Below are positions 20,124 to 31,610 of a stretch of 64,000 nt of DNA, in pieces. Position numbers and translations under genes: made by a program. The notes under the pieces are model-generated. The model was not told the origin of the DNA. It made no database searches and saw only the letters and a program-made list of their open reading frames with translations. The first letter of the stretch is position 1. Every line of letters begins with the position of its first letter. The DNA lies in contig JASDDO010000016.1 in assembly GCA_030015575.1 (NCBI GenBank), positions 456,334,141 to 456,398,140 on the forward strand, given 5' to 3'. Source of the stretch: Agapanthus africanus. Its lineage: Eukaryota; Streptophyta; Magnoliopsida; Asparagales; Amaryllidaceae.

Positions 20124-22329
20124 TGTTAGTTATATGTATGCCCTAGAGGCCATTACTGTACATTGGATGTATATTGTAGTGGATGCTGGGACATATATAG
20201 GGAGGACTTTCTTACTCGACATGATAGTATGCTATCTGGTTGCTCTTTACCTTAACGTATACACTGATTGTCTCTCTGTTACATGTTGGTAAAGCCCTTA
20301 GGATGTGTACTTGACTACAAGGACTATGATGCGGATCATACTAGTGGGGACATGGTAGTCTATAAGTACATCCTTCAAGGTCCCTAGTCGTGGGTATGTC
20401 GAGACGGGGCATCGATATACCAGAGTAGACTAGCGTATACCTTCTCGACCCATACAGATGGGTGATGGATGATCCCATATCCATTGGTGTTTGACATCAG
20501 AGATGATATATGGGTGCTCAGTAGAGACTGGGTACACTGGACGGACTCGCCGAGAACTCCCAGATGGTATTATACCTTACGTCAGATGGCAGTTCTCTGG
20601 TGACACTGGTACAGAGTAGTCTGTTGACCCGAGATCGTCATAGTGTCTTGTGTGGTTCCCACTGTGCTTTGATTTCCACCTTACCACGTCCAAGAGGGCG
20701 TGCAAAACGGTGGTTTTTGGGTACAGTCCCGAATCACATGGAGGCAATGAGCGATAGGAGGGGATTCGTCTCTCCCGGTATAGGGGGTAGATGTTGCGCT
20801 GTGTTCGATTGGCTATAACCGGAAATCCCTGGCCAGGGTTGCTGAGATTTACTGGTAAGTGTTACCAGTAGTTTCTTGAATAGTTATAGACCTCATATCG
20901 ACACGACTTATCGAGCTATTGGGGTCTGACGTTTACCACCCCTAGGCAAGATATGCGACATATCAGACGAACAGACCGGACTGTACGGTAGTGTTACTGG
21001 TTGGATTCACTGGAGTGTGAGCGGGCTTGCTCGTCGATCTTCTGATCGCTCAATACCCGGGTAGCCGTTACGTTTAGCAGACCGCTTGCGGCTTGTGGGT
21101 GCTTGATATGATCATCATCTGCTGCCGGCGTATTGACGAGTCTTTAGAGTCCTACACAGAGGTTTCCTGGCTCAAGCGAAACGAAATAGGAGCGCATATG
21201 AGATATGTGCGGGACCGAGAATAATGCATGTATGTGATACCGTATTCTATTCTCGCGATGAATGTATCGATTGGTTGTATGCGATATAACCTAGTTATAG
21301 ATTCAAGCATTGATTCGATAAGCCGATACATTGAATATTAGTCGGTTATATGCGATATGACCGGGTCGTTAAATCAAGTGTTGATTTAATGATTTAATGC
21401 ATAATTATATATTTGATATATTACTTTGCATTAACTAGTAATGGTTCACTTTAAATGGGTTTTCTCACTTCATGTGCACATTGTATATGTGATATAGTTT
21501 TGTGCACTTGTATGTATCATGTTTGATGATACATGATAGTTTGGTGTATGGTTTAAACCATGGTTGGTCAATGGTTAGGGTTTCTTATGCTTCATTTACT
21601 TATTCTTTTATTTATTCAATGATTTGTGAAAGAAATAAAATGGTGGCCAATTTTGGATTATCCTTGAAGCTTCATGAAGCTTTGAAATGGTTGACCATTT
21701 TGTTTCTTTCTCTAACCCTAACCATACAACCTAACCTTAGTTAATTCTCTACACCTAACTAGGGTTGGATTATGATAAGTATTTATTGATTTTCTATTTT
21801 GAAAAATAACTTATCATAATATTCTTTCTTCTTCTTCTTCTTCATCTTCTTCAATGAAGAAAGCTTCACTTCATCAATGGTGACTTGATGAAATGAGTGA
21901 GAAATCCAATTCTAAAGTGAACCCACCTCCTATTTCTTCATCCTCTACCTCTTGCCAAGTAGTATAGGGTGTTTTCTTCACAAGTTTCATGACTTGGTGA
22001 AGTGGGAGCTTGATCTTGCGATGCCTCGACGTAGATCATCTTCGGCACGAAGCCGACGACCTTGCCCGCCCATTTCTCTGATGAAGCCGACGCTAGAACC
22101 CGGGATTTGATATGGACAGCGAGGAGACTTCATTGCGGAGCTATGGAGGTGGAGGACCGGATCTACAAAGGTTGTATTTCCGTACTCTTAGTTAAAGTAG
22201 TTAACTAGTTTCTTTTTCACCTAAACTTCTAGCCAACGATCCGTATTAGGGTTTCTCGGCACCGTAATTTTTGAAATTGGCATGGTTGATGCCTTGTGAG
22301 ACCTCACTAGTGTGCCTAGGAACCTTTCA
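20124..22329 (+). mobile_element. Element C: 5' LTR (Ty1/copia, 2.2 kb)
   Basis: It starts TGTTAGTTATATG and ends CCTAGGAACCTTTCA, and matches 28289-30491 with roughly 25-30 differences by eye (about 1.2%). Blocks such as atgatagtatgctatctggt and cccactgtgctttgatt are also present in the LTRs of D and F, so C is a distant relative of that family. The open frame at 21502 (repeated at 29667) has no known features and is not called as a gene. Confidence 0.96.
21192..21255 (+). other. Two consecutive hairpins in the C LTR
   Basis: Hairpin 1: GCGCATAT-GAG-ATATGTGC (one G.T pair). Hairpin 2: CGAGAATA (21216-21223) pairs with TATTCTCG (21248-21255). D and F carry hairpins at the same place with different stem sequences (see 47429 and 62167). 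Confidence 0.7.
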
Positions 22330-22330
22330 T

Positions 22331-22344
22331 TGGTATCAGAGCCT
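22331..22344 (+). promoter_or_regulatory. Primer binding site of C (initiator tRNA-Met)
   Basis: TGGTATCAGAGCCT begins one base after the LTR; it is the usual complement to the 3' end of plant initiator tRNA-Met. Confidence 0.93.
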
Positions 22345-22528
22345 AGCTAGAGCCTTAGGCGAAGTCTAGACGGAGTTTGAAGTCCGATCGACCCGAAACC
22401 CCAACTCTAAACGGCTCTCTGGACTTTTTCTGAATTTGTGGATTTTTGAGTATTAAAAATATGCAGAAAACTAAGAAGGAGATTCTAAGAATTACTGTAC
22501 AAAACGGGACTCATGATTCCTCCAAAGA

Positions 22529-22574
22529 GCGGCGGAACCGTGGCATAAGCATGGCTTATGCGGCGGTTCCGCGG
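22529..22574 (+). other. GC-rich hairpin in the leader of C
   Basis: Left arm GCGGCGGAACCGTGGCATAAGC, loop ATG, right arm complementary at about 18 of 22 positions (GCTTATGC..CGGTTCCGC). It is preceded by ctccaaagag, as is the hairpin in the E LTR at 51031. Confidence 0.8.
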
Positions 22575-24229
22575 TCAACAAATCTCATCTGTCAACGATT
22601 TTGGCACAGTAACTTCTTTATTTTAATGCTGAGTTTTCTGGGAATTTTTAATATTTATTCAAGAGTTGAATTTTCTGGGGTTGTTTTGGGGATTCGGTGT
22701 TTCGATCGGAGTATCAGATTTTGTCTATGTGGCTTTCCAGATAATTTTTGAATATGTTAAAAAGTTCGACCGGATATAAATACCCAACTTTTCCCCTGTC
22801 GGGAAATTTCCAAGTGTTGGATTTTTCCGTAGTTTAACGACGTTCTAAGTAGTGCAAGTAACACGATGGACCCTCTAGAAGACAACAAACCTTAACTCGA
22901 TTATGTGACCGTCTTGAACTGCCCTTTGAACCTTCGGGTTTGGGGCAGTACGGCGTGCCACATGTGAGGCGTTGGCTTGACCCTTCTACGGCTGGACCGT
23001 TGGTACTGAGGCACGAACTGAATGTTGTTAGACTTATTTCATGTGTTGGACTGTATCGGGAAAACTTGGGTGTTTGGATGTTCGATCGGAAAGTTTAACA
23101 TTTTCTATTTTATTCGGAATGTGATACAATAATTGGAATTCACAATAAGTTATGAGATAACTGAATGAATGTTATAAACATAGCAGTTTAGTCTCACTTG
23201 ATCGGTTGCCACGGAATTTTGATGTGATCAAAAGTCCGTCGCAATCACGTAGCGTACGCGGATACTCGCCGGGTAAACTTAATAGACAGCCTCACTCCAT
23301 AGCCCTGACCAAGTGACTGTAGGAGAACCCCGTCGCCGAAAGCATCCATCCGGGTGCTCGCGGCAGCGGTGTTCCGCCTTGGTGCACTTCGTCGACGGTA
23401 TCGGGGGTGCGGCCGTCTACTGAAGTTTGCGACGAGTATTCGATCAGGATGTCGGGAATCTTGTTGAATTGCCCGACTTGATATTGAAAAGTGTTTTCGA
23501 TAATGAGACTAAAATGCGGGGTTTATAATTGTTAGGCATGCGATGTCTAAGAAATTAATTTGATTAGGCATGTGATGTCTAAAGAGGTTGCGGATTCCAA
23601 CTGTTGTAGTTTTACACTTTCTTTTCTGTGACCGTAAGTGTAATATATGATATCGCCGGTTTCGTTGCTATATGTCAACGACAATTGGGATGCGCATATT
23701 TTCTTACGTTGATGACATGTGATGTTATGTGTTGCTGGATATGTTATATTGGATCGTCGTGTTTGAATAGCCGGGGTTTTTTTTATGTGAGATGAGTGTT
23801 TTTCATTTTCATTCATGTAAAAACTTGTATGTAATATTCTTTTATTGGGGCACTTCCAGGTAGCGGAAGATGTCACATTTTGTATATTATTTACTTTTCC
23901 GCACTAGGATAGACCCAAGGAGGAGGGCACAAGTAACCGGGTTCTGGAGTCCAGTGGGAGACCAACTCGAGGAGTCGAGTCCGGGTCTCCTAACTCCAGA
24001 ATTGGTAGGGTTGCTTGCCGCTCTCGTAGGGGTCTAGGGGTGTGGGATTGGCTATTCATCGCGACCGTGGAATCCGTGTTTTATACTGGCTCGTATTCAA
24101 AACACGGACGTCCTAGTATATCCAATATTTCATATGTTTCTTCTGCTGCGATATCTGTGATGTGATCATGTGATGTTCTGTGATGGATACAGTATATAGT
24201 ATATATGATATATTATATAGACGTTACTT
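22575..24229 (+). other. Leader/internal non-coding region of C
   Basis: No gag is recognisable where it would be expected. Visible structure: a TTTTGAT-GTG-ATCAAAA hairpin near 23218, a doubled ttaggcatg(c/t)gatgtcta near 23535-23582, and a block around 23895-24120 also seen in D near 49100-49440 (ggttctggag/ggttccagag, gtaggggtctag). Confidence 0.6.
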
Positions 24230-25045
24230 ATGTTTTACACCCGCGCTAGCCCTGCCCCGCTCTGCCGTTAGTTACCTAACCTAACGGTGCACGAGGGGAC
24301 ATCGAGGCGAATGCGGATGGCATAAGTGTACGTCGTATTTATCTGTGATGTTTAGGTACTTAATTGATGGGACTTCATTAATGAGATTAATGAAATAAAA
24401 GAAACCTAAGATGTTGTAGAATCGAATTTCAAAATAAAAAGGGTAGCTACAGTTCTTGCTTTGCACAGCGGTATATATGATATATCCTGCACCTTATTCG
24501 ATGAGGAAAGGACCGAGATCCCTTCACCGGGAGTGACTCCTTTAGCAATAACTGGCAGATGCTACACACTCGGTTTGTCTTTTGATCGCTTTTAAGAGTT
24601 TTTGCTTTGCACAGTGATATATATGATATATCCCGCACCTCATTTGACGAGGAAAGGACCGACGATCCCTTCACCGGGAGTGACTCCTTTAGCAAAACTA
24701 GAAAAGCCTCAAAAGCACTCCATTTTAAAATCATTTGATTCTACAACGATATCAAGTTCATTACGCAATAGGTTTTCAGAAAAACCTGTCGTAGCCCTCT
24801 GTCATTTCAGATAAGTCCTATTTAGTAATCGTGCTACGTTTGTTGACCTCCGTCAAGGCGTAGTGTGCGGTAGCTAACTAGTATTTATCTGTTTATGCAT
24901 ATGATGCAGATTGGATTAGGGTAGTCGTGTGGCCTTGTTGACCTCCGTCAAGGGTCGTGCGGGTGGGTTTAATTCGATCAAGAAATGACGGGTTGAAATT
25001 GACTAGTAGCCTATGGTTTGTTGACCTCCGTCAAGGTCATAGGAC
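24230..25045 (+). other. Structured non-coding region of C, conserved in D
   Basis: In order: a shared block gttttacacccgcgctag (24231); a hairpin TTCATTAAT-GAG-ATTAATGAA (24374-24394); and two ~95-nt units (24458-24548 and 24601-24696). The units share ttgctttgcacag, a TATAT/ATATA hairpin and cccttcaccgggagtgactc. Then come three TTGAC-CTCC-GTCAA hairpins (24843, 24938 and 25021). The first has an outer CTACG/CGTAG stem and the third an outer CCTATG/CATAGG stem. D keeps the same order at 49557-50356, with stem bases changed in pairs. No ORF spans it. Confidence 0.75.
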
Positions 25046-25401
25046 GCTAGGGGCAAAATATTATCGGGAATTTCAAGTGTTGAAATTTGCAATGAGATTG
25101 CATACCTTCTATGAGATAGTTGGATCCCGATACCCACTGCGAGTAATTGTTACTCTTGGGAGAGTTTTACACATTACAATTAGCCGATCAAGTAGGTGTC
25201 TAGAAAGGTGTCAACGGGGTTACGCCTCTGGGAAAACGAGGTTTACATTAATTAGGTTCGTGCGAAAGCACGGGGGACCTCCCTCAAAATACCGACACTG
25301 GCCTGGCTGAAAGATTGGCGAAATTGTAGCGTGTAATTAATCCCGGCTAGTTTTACTTTTTAGGGTTTGAAGGAAGATTTGATAAAAAGCAGTGGGAGCC
25401 A

Positions 25402-25478
25402 TCCTGATTAGATAAAATAATAACCAATCTATTCTTGCAAGAGCGCACGCTGAGTGTTTTCTTCTCTCTCTCTCCAGG
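25402..25478 (+). other. Candidate 3' splice site conserved in C and D
   Basis: CTGATTAGATAAA, then a polypyrimidine tract ending TCTCTCTCTCCAG (25477), followed by gcgacc. D has CTGATTAGATAAAG (about 50595) and, after E, TTTTCTCTCTCTCTTTGACAG (59813), followed by cgaccATG. It may end a long leader intron; no donor was identified. Confidence 0.5.
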
Positions 25479-25639
25479 TAGCGACCATATCACGCCTTAA
25501 TCAAGATAATAATACGGAATATTGACCGAACCCGCTTGTTATACTGAGCTGGGGAACGTTGGTCCCGCTCCAACTTATAATTGTTATAAGACAGAGCAGG
25601 AAATTGGGGAATACCAGATTTCCCGTGCCGCCCAAACGA

Positions 25640-25900
25640 AGAGAGTGCATGCTGATGCATCATCTTCGGGTGTGTTCATTATACAGAACTGTTTCTCAGT
25701 ATCCTCCGCATCCTTGGTATATGATACCGGATCAGGATCCCAGATATGTAATCTGTTACATAGGGCTACAAAAGGGTAGAAAAACTGAGATCGGGTGATA
25801 AGTTTCATGAGGCAAAAAACGGGGCAAGTGTTGCAGCCAGGTCTGTTGGTCACTGTCACCCTGTATTGTAATACATTGATTCTGAACGAATGTTATTAGA
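25640..25900 (+). pseudogene. Element C protease remnant
   Basis: ASLVYDTGSGSQICNLLHRA matches the copia protease start (usually DTGCGxHIC), with the catalytic DTG kept. It is followed by a decayed GNGxxV-like stretch (NGASVAARSVG) and stops. There is no gag of normal size between the splice site and here. Confidence 0.7.
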
Positions 25901-26059
25901 TACCGAACTTGATATACAAAATCATATCTGTCTCTTTATTAGTAAAGAAACGATAAAATTTTGTATTGATGGATAATGTTTTGAACATTTCCTATATCAA
26001 AAGTTGATCGGTTCAGGCACGTTATCTAAAAGCATTGATGTTCTAAATCAAACTACAGT

Positions 26060-26800
26060 TCTTAGTATACAGAACACACACAAGAGGAAGAGTTCAGAAA
26101 TGAACGGATTCTTCTTGAGGTATTGTAGACTAGGTCAGATCAATGTGACCCGACTAGCTAGAGTTACATAAAGATGCATATTTAAATTAGTTTGAATTTA
26201 CATCTTGTGAAACTCGCCAGTCATGTCACAAAGATATAATGACACCAGCTCTGTTTATTGGAAACAGAGAAAGAGTTAATGAACTCTTGGGACTGATACA
26301 TGATGATGTATGTAAGGTCTCCTGTCTACACATGCCAGGACTGGTTCTTTATACTTCATTACGTTCTCTGATAATCTCTCAAGATTCAGTCATATGTTCC
26401 TGTTGAAACATAAGTCCGAACCTTTTGAGATATTCACAGAATATAAGTTAGAAGTAGAGAACCAATACGGGTATAAGTACTATGTCCTTTGATGAGATCA
26501 AGGAGGAGAATACTCGAGCACGGAATTCCTGGACTATTCTAAAGGAGAATGAGATTCTCTCTCAGCATTACTCCTCCGAATACACCATAGCACGATGGTA
26601 TATCGGGGCGGAGCAATCACACCCTATATGATAAGGTGTGCTCTATGATGAGTACTGCTGAGTTACCTATTTCCTTTTTGGGAGTTATGCACTTATGAAG
26701 TTGCATACCTATTGAATTAGGTTCGAATCAAATCAGTGCCTACCACTTCATATGTGATATGGAAAGGGAAGAGCCCATGTCTTAAGCTAGTTAAGATTTG
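26060..26800 (+). pseudogene. Element C GAG-pre-integrase and integrase remnant
   Basis: Through many stops one can read KRKSSEMNGFFLRYCRLGQI (GAG-pre-integrase), then a GLLSTHAR...FITFSDNLSRFSHMF block, and FEIFTEYKLEVENQ followed by DQGGEYSSTEFLDY. These are recognisable pieces of a copia integrase core (D...DRGGEY). It is degenerate and non-functional. Confidence 0.78.
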
Positions 26801-27705
26801 GGGTTGACCGGCCTATGTCTAAAAAGCAAAATCCGGACAAGCTCGAGGCAAGGTCAGTTATGTACAACTGGAAAGGTTCCAGCTATACAAACTACAGCAG
26901 ATGATTTGGTAGAACCAAAGGATTCAGTAGATTCCAACGAACCTCAGCCTCTCCGCCGATCTAGTAGGGTTCCTCACCCACCTGAGAGATACTTCTGTTT
27001 CTCTATGACAGTAGGAGCGAAGATTGCATCATGAGATGATGACCCTACTAGCTTCGAGCTGGCCATCAGGAGTAAGACTCTGTAAGAATGGCTGGATGCT
27101 TAGCGATCTGAGATGGAATCCATGTACACCAACAAAGTATGGAATTTGGTTGCTATATCTGAAGGGTTAAATCCCCATCAGGAGAAAGTATATCTTGAGA
27201 AGATTACTTGGTGTAGTTGGAAAGGTTGAGACTTTCAAAGCTAGACTTGTTAAAGGTTTTTCGTCATCAACCAGGCGTGGATAATGATGAAACTTTTTCT
27301 AAGGAGCTATGCTTAAGTCCATCCAGATCCTACTTGCCACGGCTACATACCATGACTACGATATCTGATGGTTGGGTGTCATGACTGCTGTTCTAAATGA
27401 TGTTTTAGAAGAGTGCGTCTATAAGTACACAGCCAGAGGGCCTCGTAGACAGTGGGAGCAGCGGAAACGTGTGCAAGATGTTTTATAGGATAAAGCAGGC
27501 ATCGCGGAGTTGGAACATCTGTTTTGATGGATTAGTCAAAGAAGTTGACATCATCAAAATGGTAGATGAACCTTGTATAAACAAAAAGGTGGTAGGGAGT
27601 ATGGTGACGATCCTCGTAGAGTACGTGGATGACATACTCTTGATAGGGAAGGAGTTTCCTATGCTACGCTCGATCAATCTCCGCTTATCACAATGATTCT
27701 CCACA
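26798..27705 (+). pseudogene. Element C integrase-RT linker and reverse transcriptase remnant
   Basis: QPLRRSSRVPHPPERY (26940-26990) is the usual copia linker before RT. Later YRIKQASRSWN and VEYVDDILLIG (the catalytic YVDD box, about 27620-27650) show the RT. Frameshifts and stops separate the parts. Confidence 0.88.
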
Positions 27706-28260
27706 TAGGATCAAAGTGATACCTGCTAAATCCTTGGTTATGGATCTATGAGATAAATCTAATTGGATGTTAGGAATCTCACTAGTAGTAGTGAGATGGT
27801 ATCAATCGATCCTGGGGAGAATCACTGGAAGTGTTCCAGGGTGATAAAGACGACTGAATGTCCGTCACAGGCATTGTCTTAATCCTCAGTAGAGGGACGG
27901 TATGTTGGAAGTCTTCCAAGCTAGATTCCGTGACATACTAGACGATAAAGGCAGGATACATCGCTACTTAAGATGCTACCAAAGAGGCTGTTTGGGTGTA
28001 TATTGGTTCATGAGATGAACTATGTTCCTCCCATTGTGTGACAATGGAGTTGTGGCGTATGCCAAGAAACGCAGGTCCCATCAGTGATCCAGACATATTC
28101 TAAGGCAGTATCACTTGATCATGGAGATGGTTGATCTCTAAGGGATCGAGGTTAGGAGAGTAGACTCAGAGGACAACACGGCGGATCCACTCACGAAGGC
28201 CTATTCCCAGAGAGAGACTTTTATGGGATGGTTGAGTATGAGATACTACAACCACTGCTA
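27706..28260 (+). pseudogene. Element C RNase H remnant
   Basis: Late motifs are visible in broken frames: AKKRRSHQ (28050), SRHI..QYHL (28095) and EDNTADPLTKAY (28170-28205), the terminal ADPLTK of copia RNase H. Confidence 0.8.
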
Positions 28261-28274
28261 TCAGATGGCCCTAG

Positions 28275-28288
28275 TGCAAGTGGGAGAT
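28275..28288 (+). promoter_or_regulatory. Polypurine tract of C
   Basis: gcaagtgggagat directly precedes the 3' LTR, the usual copia PPT (AAGTGGGAGA). Confidence 0.92.
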
Positions 28289-30491
28289 TGTTAGTTATAT
28301 GTATGCCCTAGAGGCCATTACTGTACATTGGATGTATATTGTAGTGGATGCTGGGACATATATAGGGAGGACTTTCTTGCTCGACATGATAGTATGCTAT
28401 CTGGTTGCTCTTTACCTTAACGTATACACTGATTGTCTCTCTGTTACATGTTGGTAAAGCCCTTAGGATGTGTACTTGACTACCTGGACTATGATGCGGA
28501 TCATACTAGTGGGGACATGGTAGTCTATAAGTACATCCTTCAAGGTCCCTAGTCGTGGGTATGTCAAGACGGGGCATCGATATACCAGAGTAGACTAGCG
28601 TATACCTTCTCGACCCATACAAATGGGCGATGGATGATCCCATATCCATTGGTGTTTGACATCAGAGATGATATACGGGTGCTCAGTAGAGACTGGGTAC
28701 ACTGGACGGACTCGCCGAGAACTCCCAGATGGTATTATACCTTACGTCAGATGGCAGTTCTCTGGTGACACTGGTACAGAGTAGTCTGTTGACCCGAGAT
28801 CGTCATAGAGTCTTGTGTGGTTCCCACTGTGCTTTGATTTCCACCTTACCACGTCCAAGAGGGCGTGCAAAACGGTAGTTTTTGGGTACAGTCCCGAATC
28901 ACATGGAGGCAATGAGCGATAGGAGGGGATTCGTCTCTCCCGGTATAGGGGGTAGATGTTGCGCTGTGTTCGATTGGCTATAACCGGAAATCCCTGGCCA
29001 GGGTTGCTGAGATTTACCGGTAAGTGTTACCAGTAGTTTCTCAAATAGTTATAGACCTCATATCGACACGACTTATCGAGCTATTAGGGTCTGACGTTTC
29101 CCACCCCTAGGCAAGATATGCGACATATCAGACGAACAGACCGGACTGTACGGTAGTGTTACTGGTTGGATTCACTGGAGTGTGAGCGGGCTTGCTCGTC
29201 GATCTTCTGATCGCTCAATACCCGGGTGGCCGTTACGTTTAGCAGACCGCTTGCGGCTTGTGGGTGCTTGATATGATCATCATCTGCTGCCGGCATATTG
29301 ACGAGTCTTTAGAGTCCTACACAGTGGTTTCCTGGCTCAAGCGAAACGAAATAGGAGCGCATATGAGATATGTGCGGGACCGAGAATAATGCGTGTATGT
29401 GATACCGTATTCTATTCTCGCGATGAATGTATCGATTGGTTGTATGCGATATAACCTAGTTATCGATTCAAGCATTGATTCGATAAGCCGATACATTGAA
29501 TATTAGTCGGTTATATGCGATATGACCGGGTCGTTAAATCAAGTGTTGATTTAATGATTTAATGCATAATTATATATTTGATATATTACTTTGCATTAAC
29601 TAGTAATGGTTCACTTTAAATGGGTTTTCTCACTTCATGTGCACATTGTATATGTGATATAGTTTTTTGCACTTATATGTATCATGTTTGATGATACATG
29701 ATAGTTTGGTGTATGGTTTAAACCATGGTTGGTCAATGGTTAGGGTTTCTTATGCTTCATTTACTTATTCTTTTATTTATTCAATGATTTGTGAAAGAAA
29801 TAAAATGGTGGCCAATTTTGGATTATCCTTGAAGCTTCATGAAGCTTTGAAATGGTTGACCATTTTGTTTCTTTCTCTAACCCTAACCATACAACCTAAC
29901 CTTAGTTAATTCTCTACACCTAACTAGGGTTGGATTATGATAAGTATTCATTGATTTTCTATTTTGAAAAATAACTTATCATAATATTCTTTCTTCTTCT
30001 TCTTCATCTTCTTCAATGAAGAAAGCTTCACTTCATCAATGGTGACTTGATGAAATGAGTGAGAAATCCAATTCTAAAGTGAACCCACCTCCTATTTCTT
30101 CATCCTCTACCTCTTGCCAAGTAGTATAGGGTGTTTTCTTCACAAGTTTCATGACTTGGTGAAGTGGGAGCTTGATCTTGCGATGCCTCGACGTAGATCA
30201 TCTTCGGCACGAAGCCGACGACCTTGCCCGCCCATTTCTCCGATGAAGCCGACGCTAGAGCCCGGGATTTGATATGGACAGCGAGGAGACTTCATTGCGG
30301 AGCTATGGAGGTGGAGGACCGGATCTACAAAGGTTGTATTTCCGTACTCTTAGTTAAAGTAGTTAACTAGTTTCTTTTTCGCCTAAACTTCTAGCCAACG
30401 ATCCGTATTAGGGTTTCTCGGCACCGTAATTTTTGAAATTGGCATGGTTGATGCCTTGTGAGACCTCACTAGTGTGCCTAGGAACCTTTCA
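28289..30491 (+). mobile_element. Element C: 3' LTR
   Basis: TGTTAGTTATATG to AACCTTTCA, 2203 bp, near-identical partner of 20124-22329. It carries the same hairpins and the TCTTCTTCTT tract, one triplet shorter. Confidence 0.96.
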
Positions 30492-30637
30492 GGATCCACC
30501 AGTCGGGCAGCAAAGCGAGGAATCATCTCCTCAATGGGTACTTTCCATGGTTGTCGACGAGCATGGGGACGGTTGCAGGCCTTAGCACTCAATTTTCTTT
30601 TCAAGATAAATCACCCTAAAGTTGTAATTGGAGTTCT
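30492..30637 (-). pseudogene. Antisense unit of B: coding part upstream of the C insertion
   Basis: Minus-strand frame FILKRKLSAKACNRPHARRQ, then PWKVPIEEMIPRFAARLVDP, running into the GGATC duplication. Its frame continues at 20123 when C and one target copy are ignored. A good 3' splice site (CTCTCTTCACAG) ends at 30638. One TGA lies at about codon 9. The first five bases are the right TSD of C (exact repeat of 20119-20123). Confidence 0.55.
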
Positions 30638-31114
30638 CTGTGAAGAGAGAAGGAAAACTTCGGCTTCAAGTTATAAAGGGAAGCATTAAATGCTGTACAC
30701 GGAAGATACTGCATGATGAAACCATTTCAAAGGCCCAGAAAAAGGGAAGGAATTGGAAATCAAAGAGATGGAACTATTTCCAAGGCTCCTTTTTGCATCT
30801 AATGTTGTGCACAGAAAATATGGCATGAAAAACCAAACAATCCCAATAGAGCACCACGCGCAGGGCACGTGATCACACGCCTTGGAATATACTGAGAATT
30901 GAAATCATGTCGTGCATGAATAACACGTGAGTGGATGCCGACGTGAGATCAAAATCCCCAACAGTGCTTCACATGCAAAACATGTGAGCAACAACAAGAA
31001 TATGACAAATTTCATAAAGGAGGCACGCAAACAACAAAGGGGAAGGAAAGTCTTAGCATTCATATTTTGAAAATTCATACAAAAAATAAGAGAAAACAAT
31101 TACAATGGCAAGAC
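30638..31114 (-). other. Likely intron between antisense coding parts
   Basis: No protein-like frame on the minus strand. It is bounded by a possible donor AG|GTCTTG at 31114 and the acceptor CACAG at 30638. The phases of these two do not match, so the true boundaries are uncertain. Confidence 0.35.
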
Positions 31115-31610
31115 CTCAGATCCAGGGCATGGATTGAGGAACTCAAAAGTGACTTTGTCCAGAATCTTCCAGGCATTTCGAACCATTCTAGTATGGTTTT
31201 TTCTCGATCACAAGCGTCGGGATCCTCACGGATGTCCTCCACCCTCCGATAGGCAGCAAGTATGGCCGACTGTTGAAAAGACTGATGCAGGAGATCAATA
31301 AGATTGTATCGCCTTCTCTTCAAGATTAGGCCCATCTGATACACCGAATGCACCTTATCCTCGGCGGCATCCAATGCCCTAAGCGGTACGCCGGTACAGA
31401 ATAGAGAGAGCGACTCCCAGATCGCCCTCACGATGAGTTTCAAAAGAGGAGAGCGATGAGGGAGTAGTCGACCGTTTCACTCGTCGAAGCGGCTCATGAT
31501 CTCAGCACACTGAGAGTTGGTGAACTCCTGGTTCTGGCTGCGGCCCAGTGCACGAATGTCTCCGTAAGAAATGATTTCATCAAGATCATACAAATGGGCA
31601 TCCATAGTAT
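31115..31610 (-). pseudogene. Antisense unit of B: first coding part
   Basis: ATG at 31605 (minus), eight bases after a consensus 3' splice site (TTATTTCAG). The frame reads MDAHLYDLDEIISYGDIRAL, then FTNSQCAEIMSRFDE and a TGA (31477-31479). It continues in the same frame as LKLIVRAIWESLSLF, KVHSVYQMGLILKRRRYNL and EDPDACDREKTILEWFEMPG to about 31115. The single internal stop fits a TGG- or CGA-to-TGA change. I do not recognise a family; the amino-acid mix is that of a soluble, helix-rich protein. Confidence 0.6.

Noticed and set aside
21502..21744. 80-codon frame, identical at 29667-29909
   Set aside because: Identical because the two C LTRs are near-identical; composition is random and no motif is seen.
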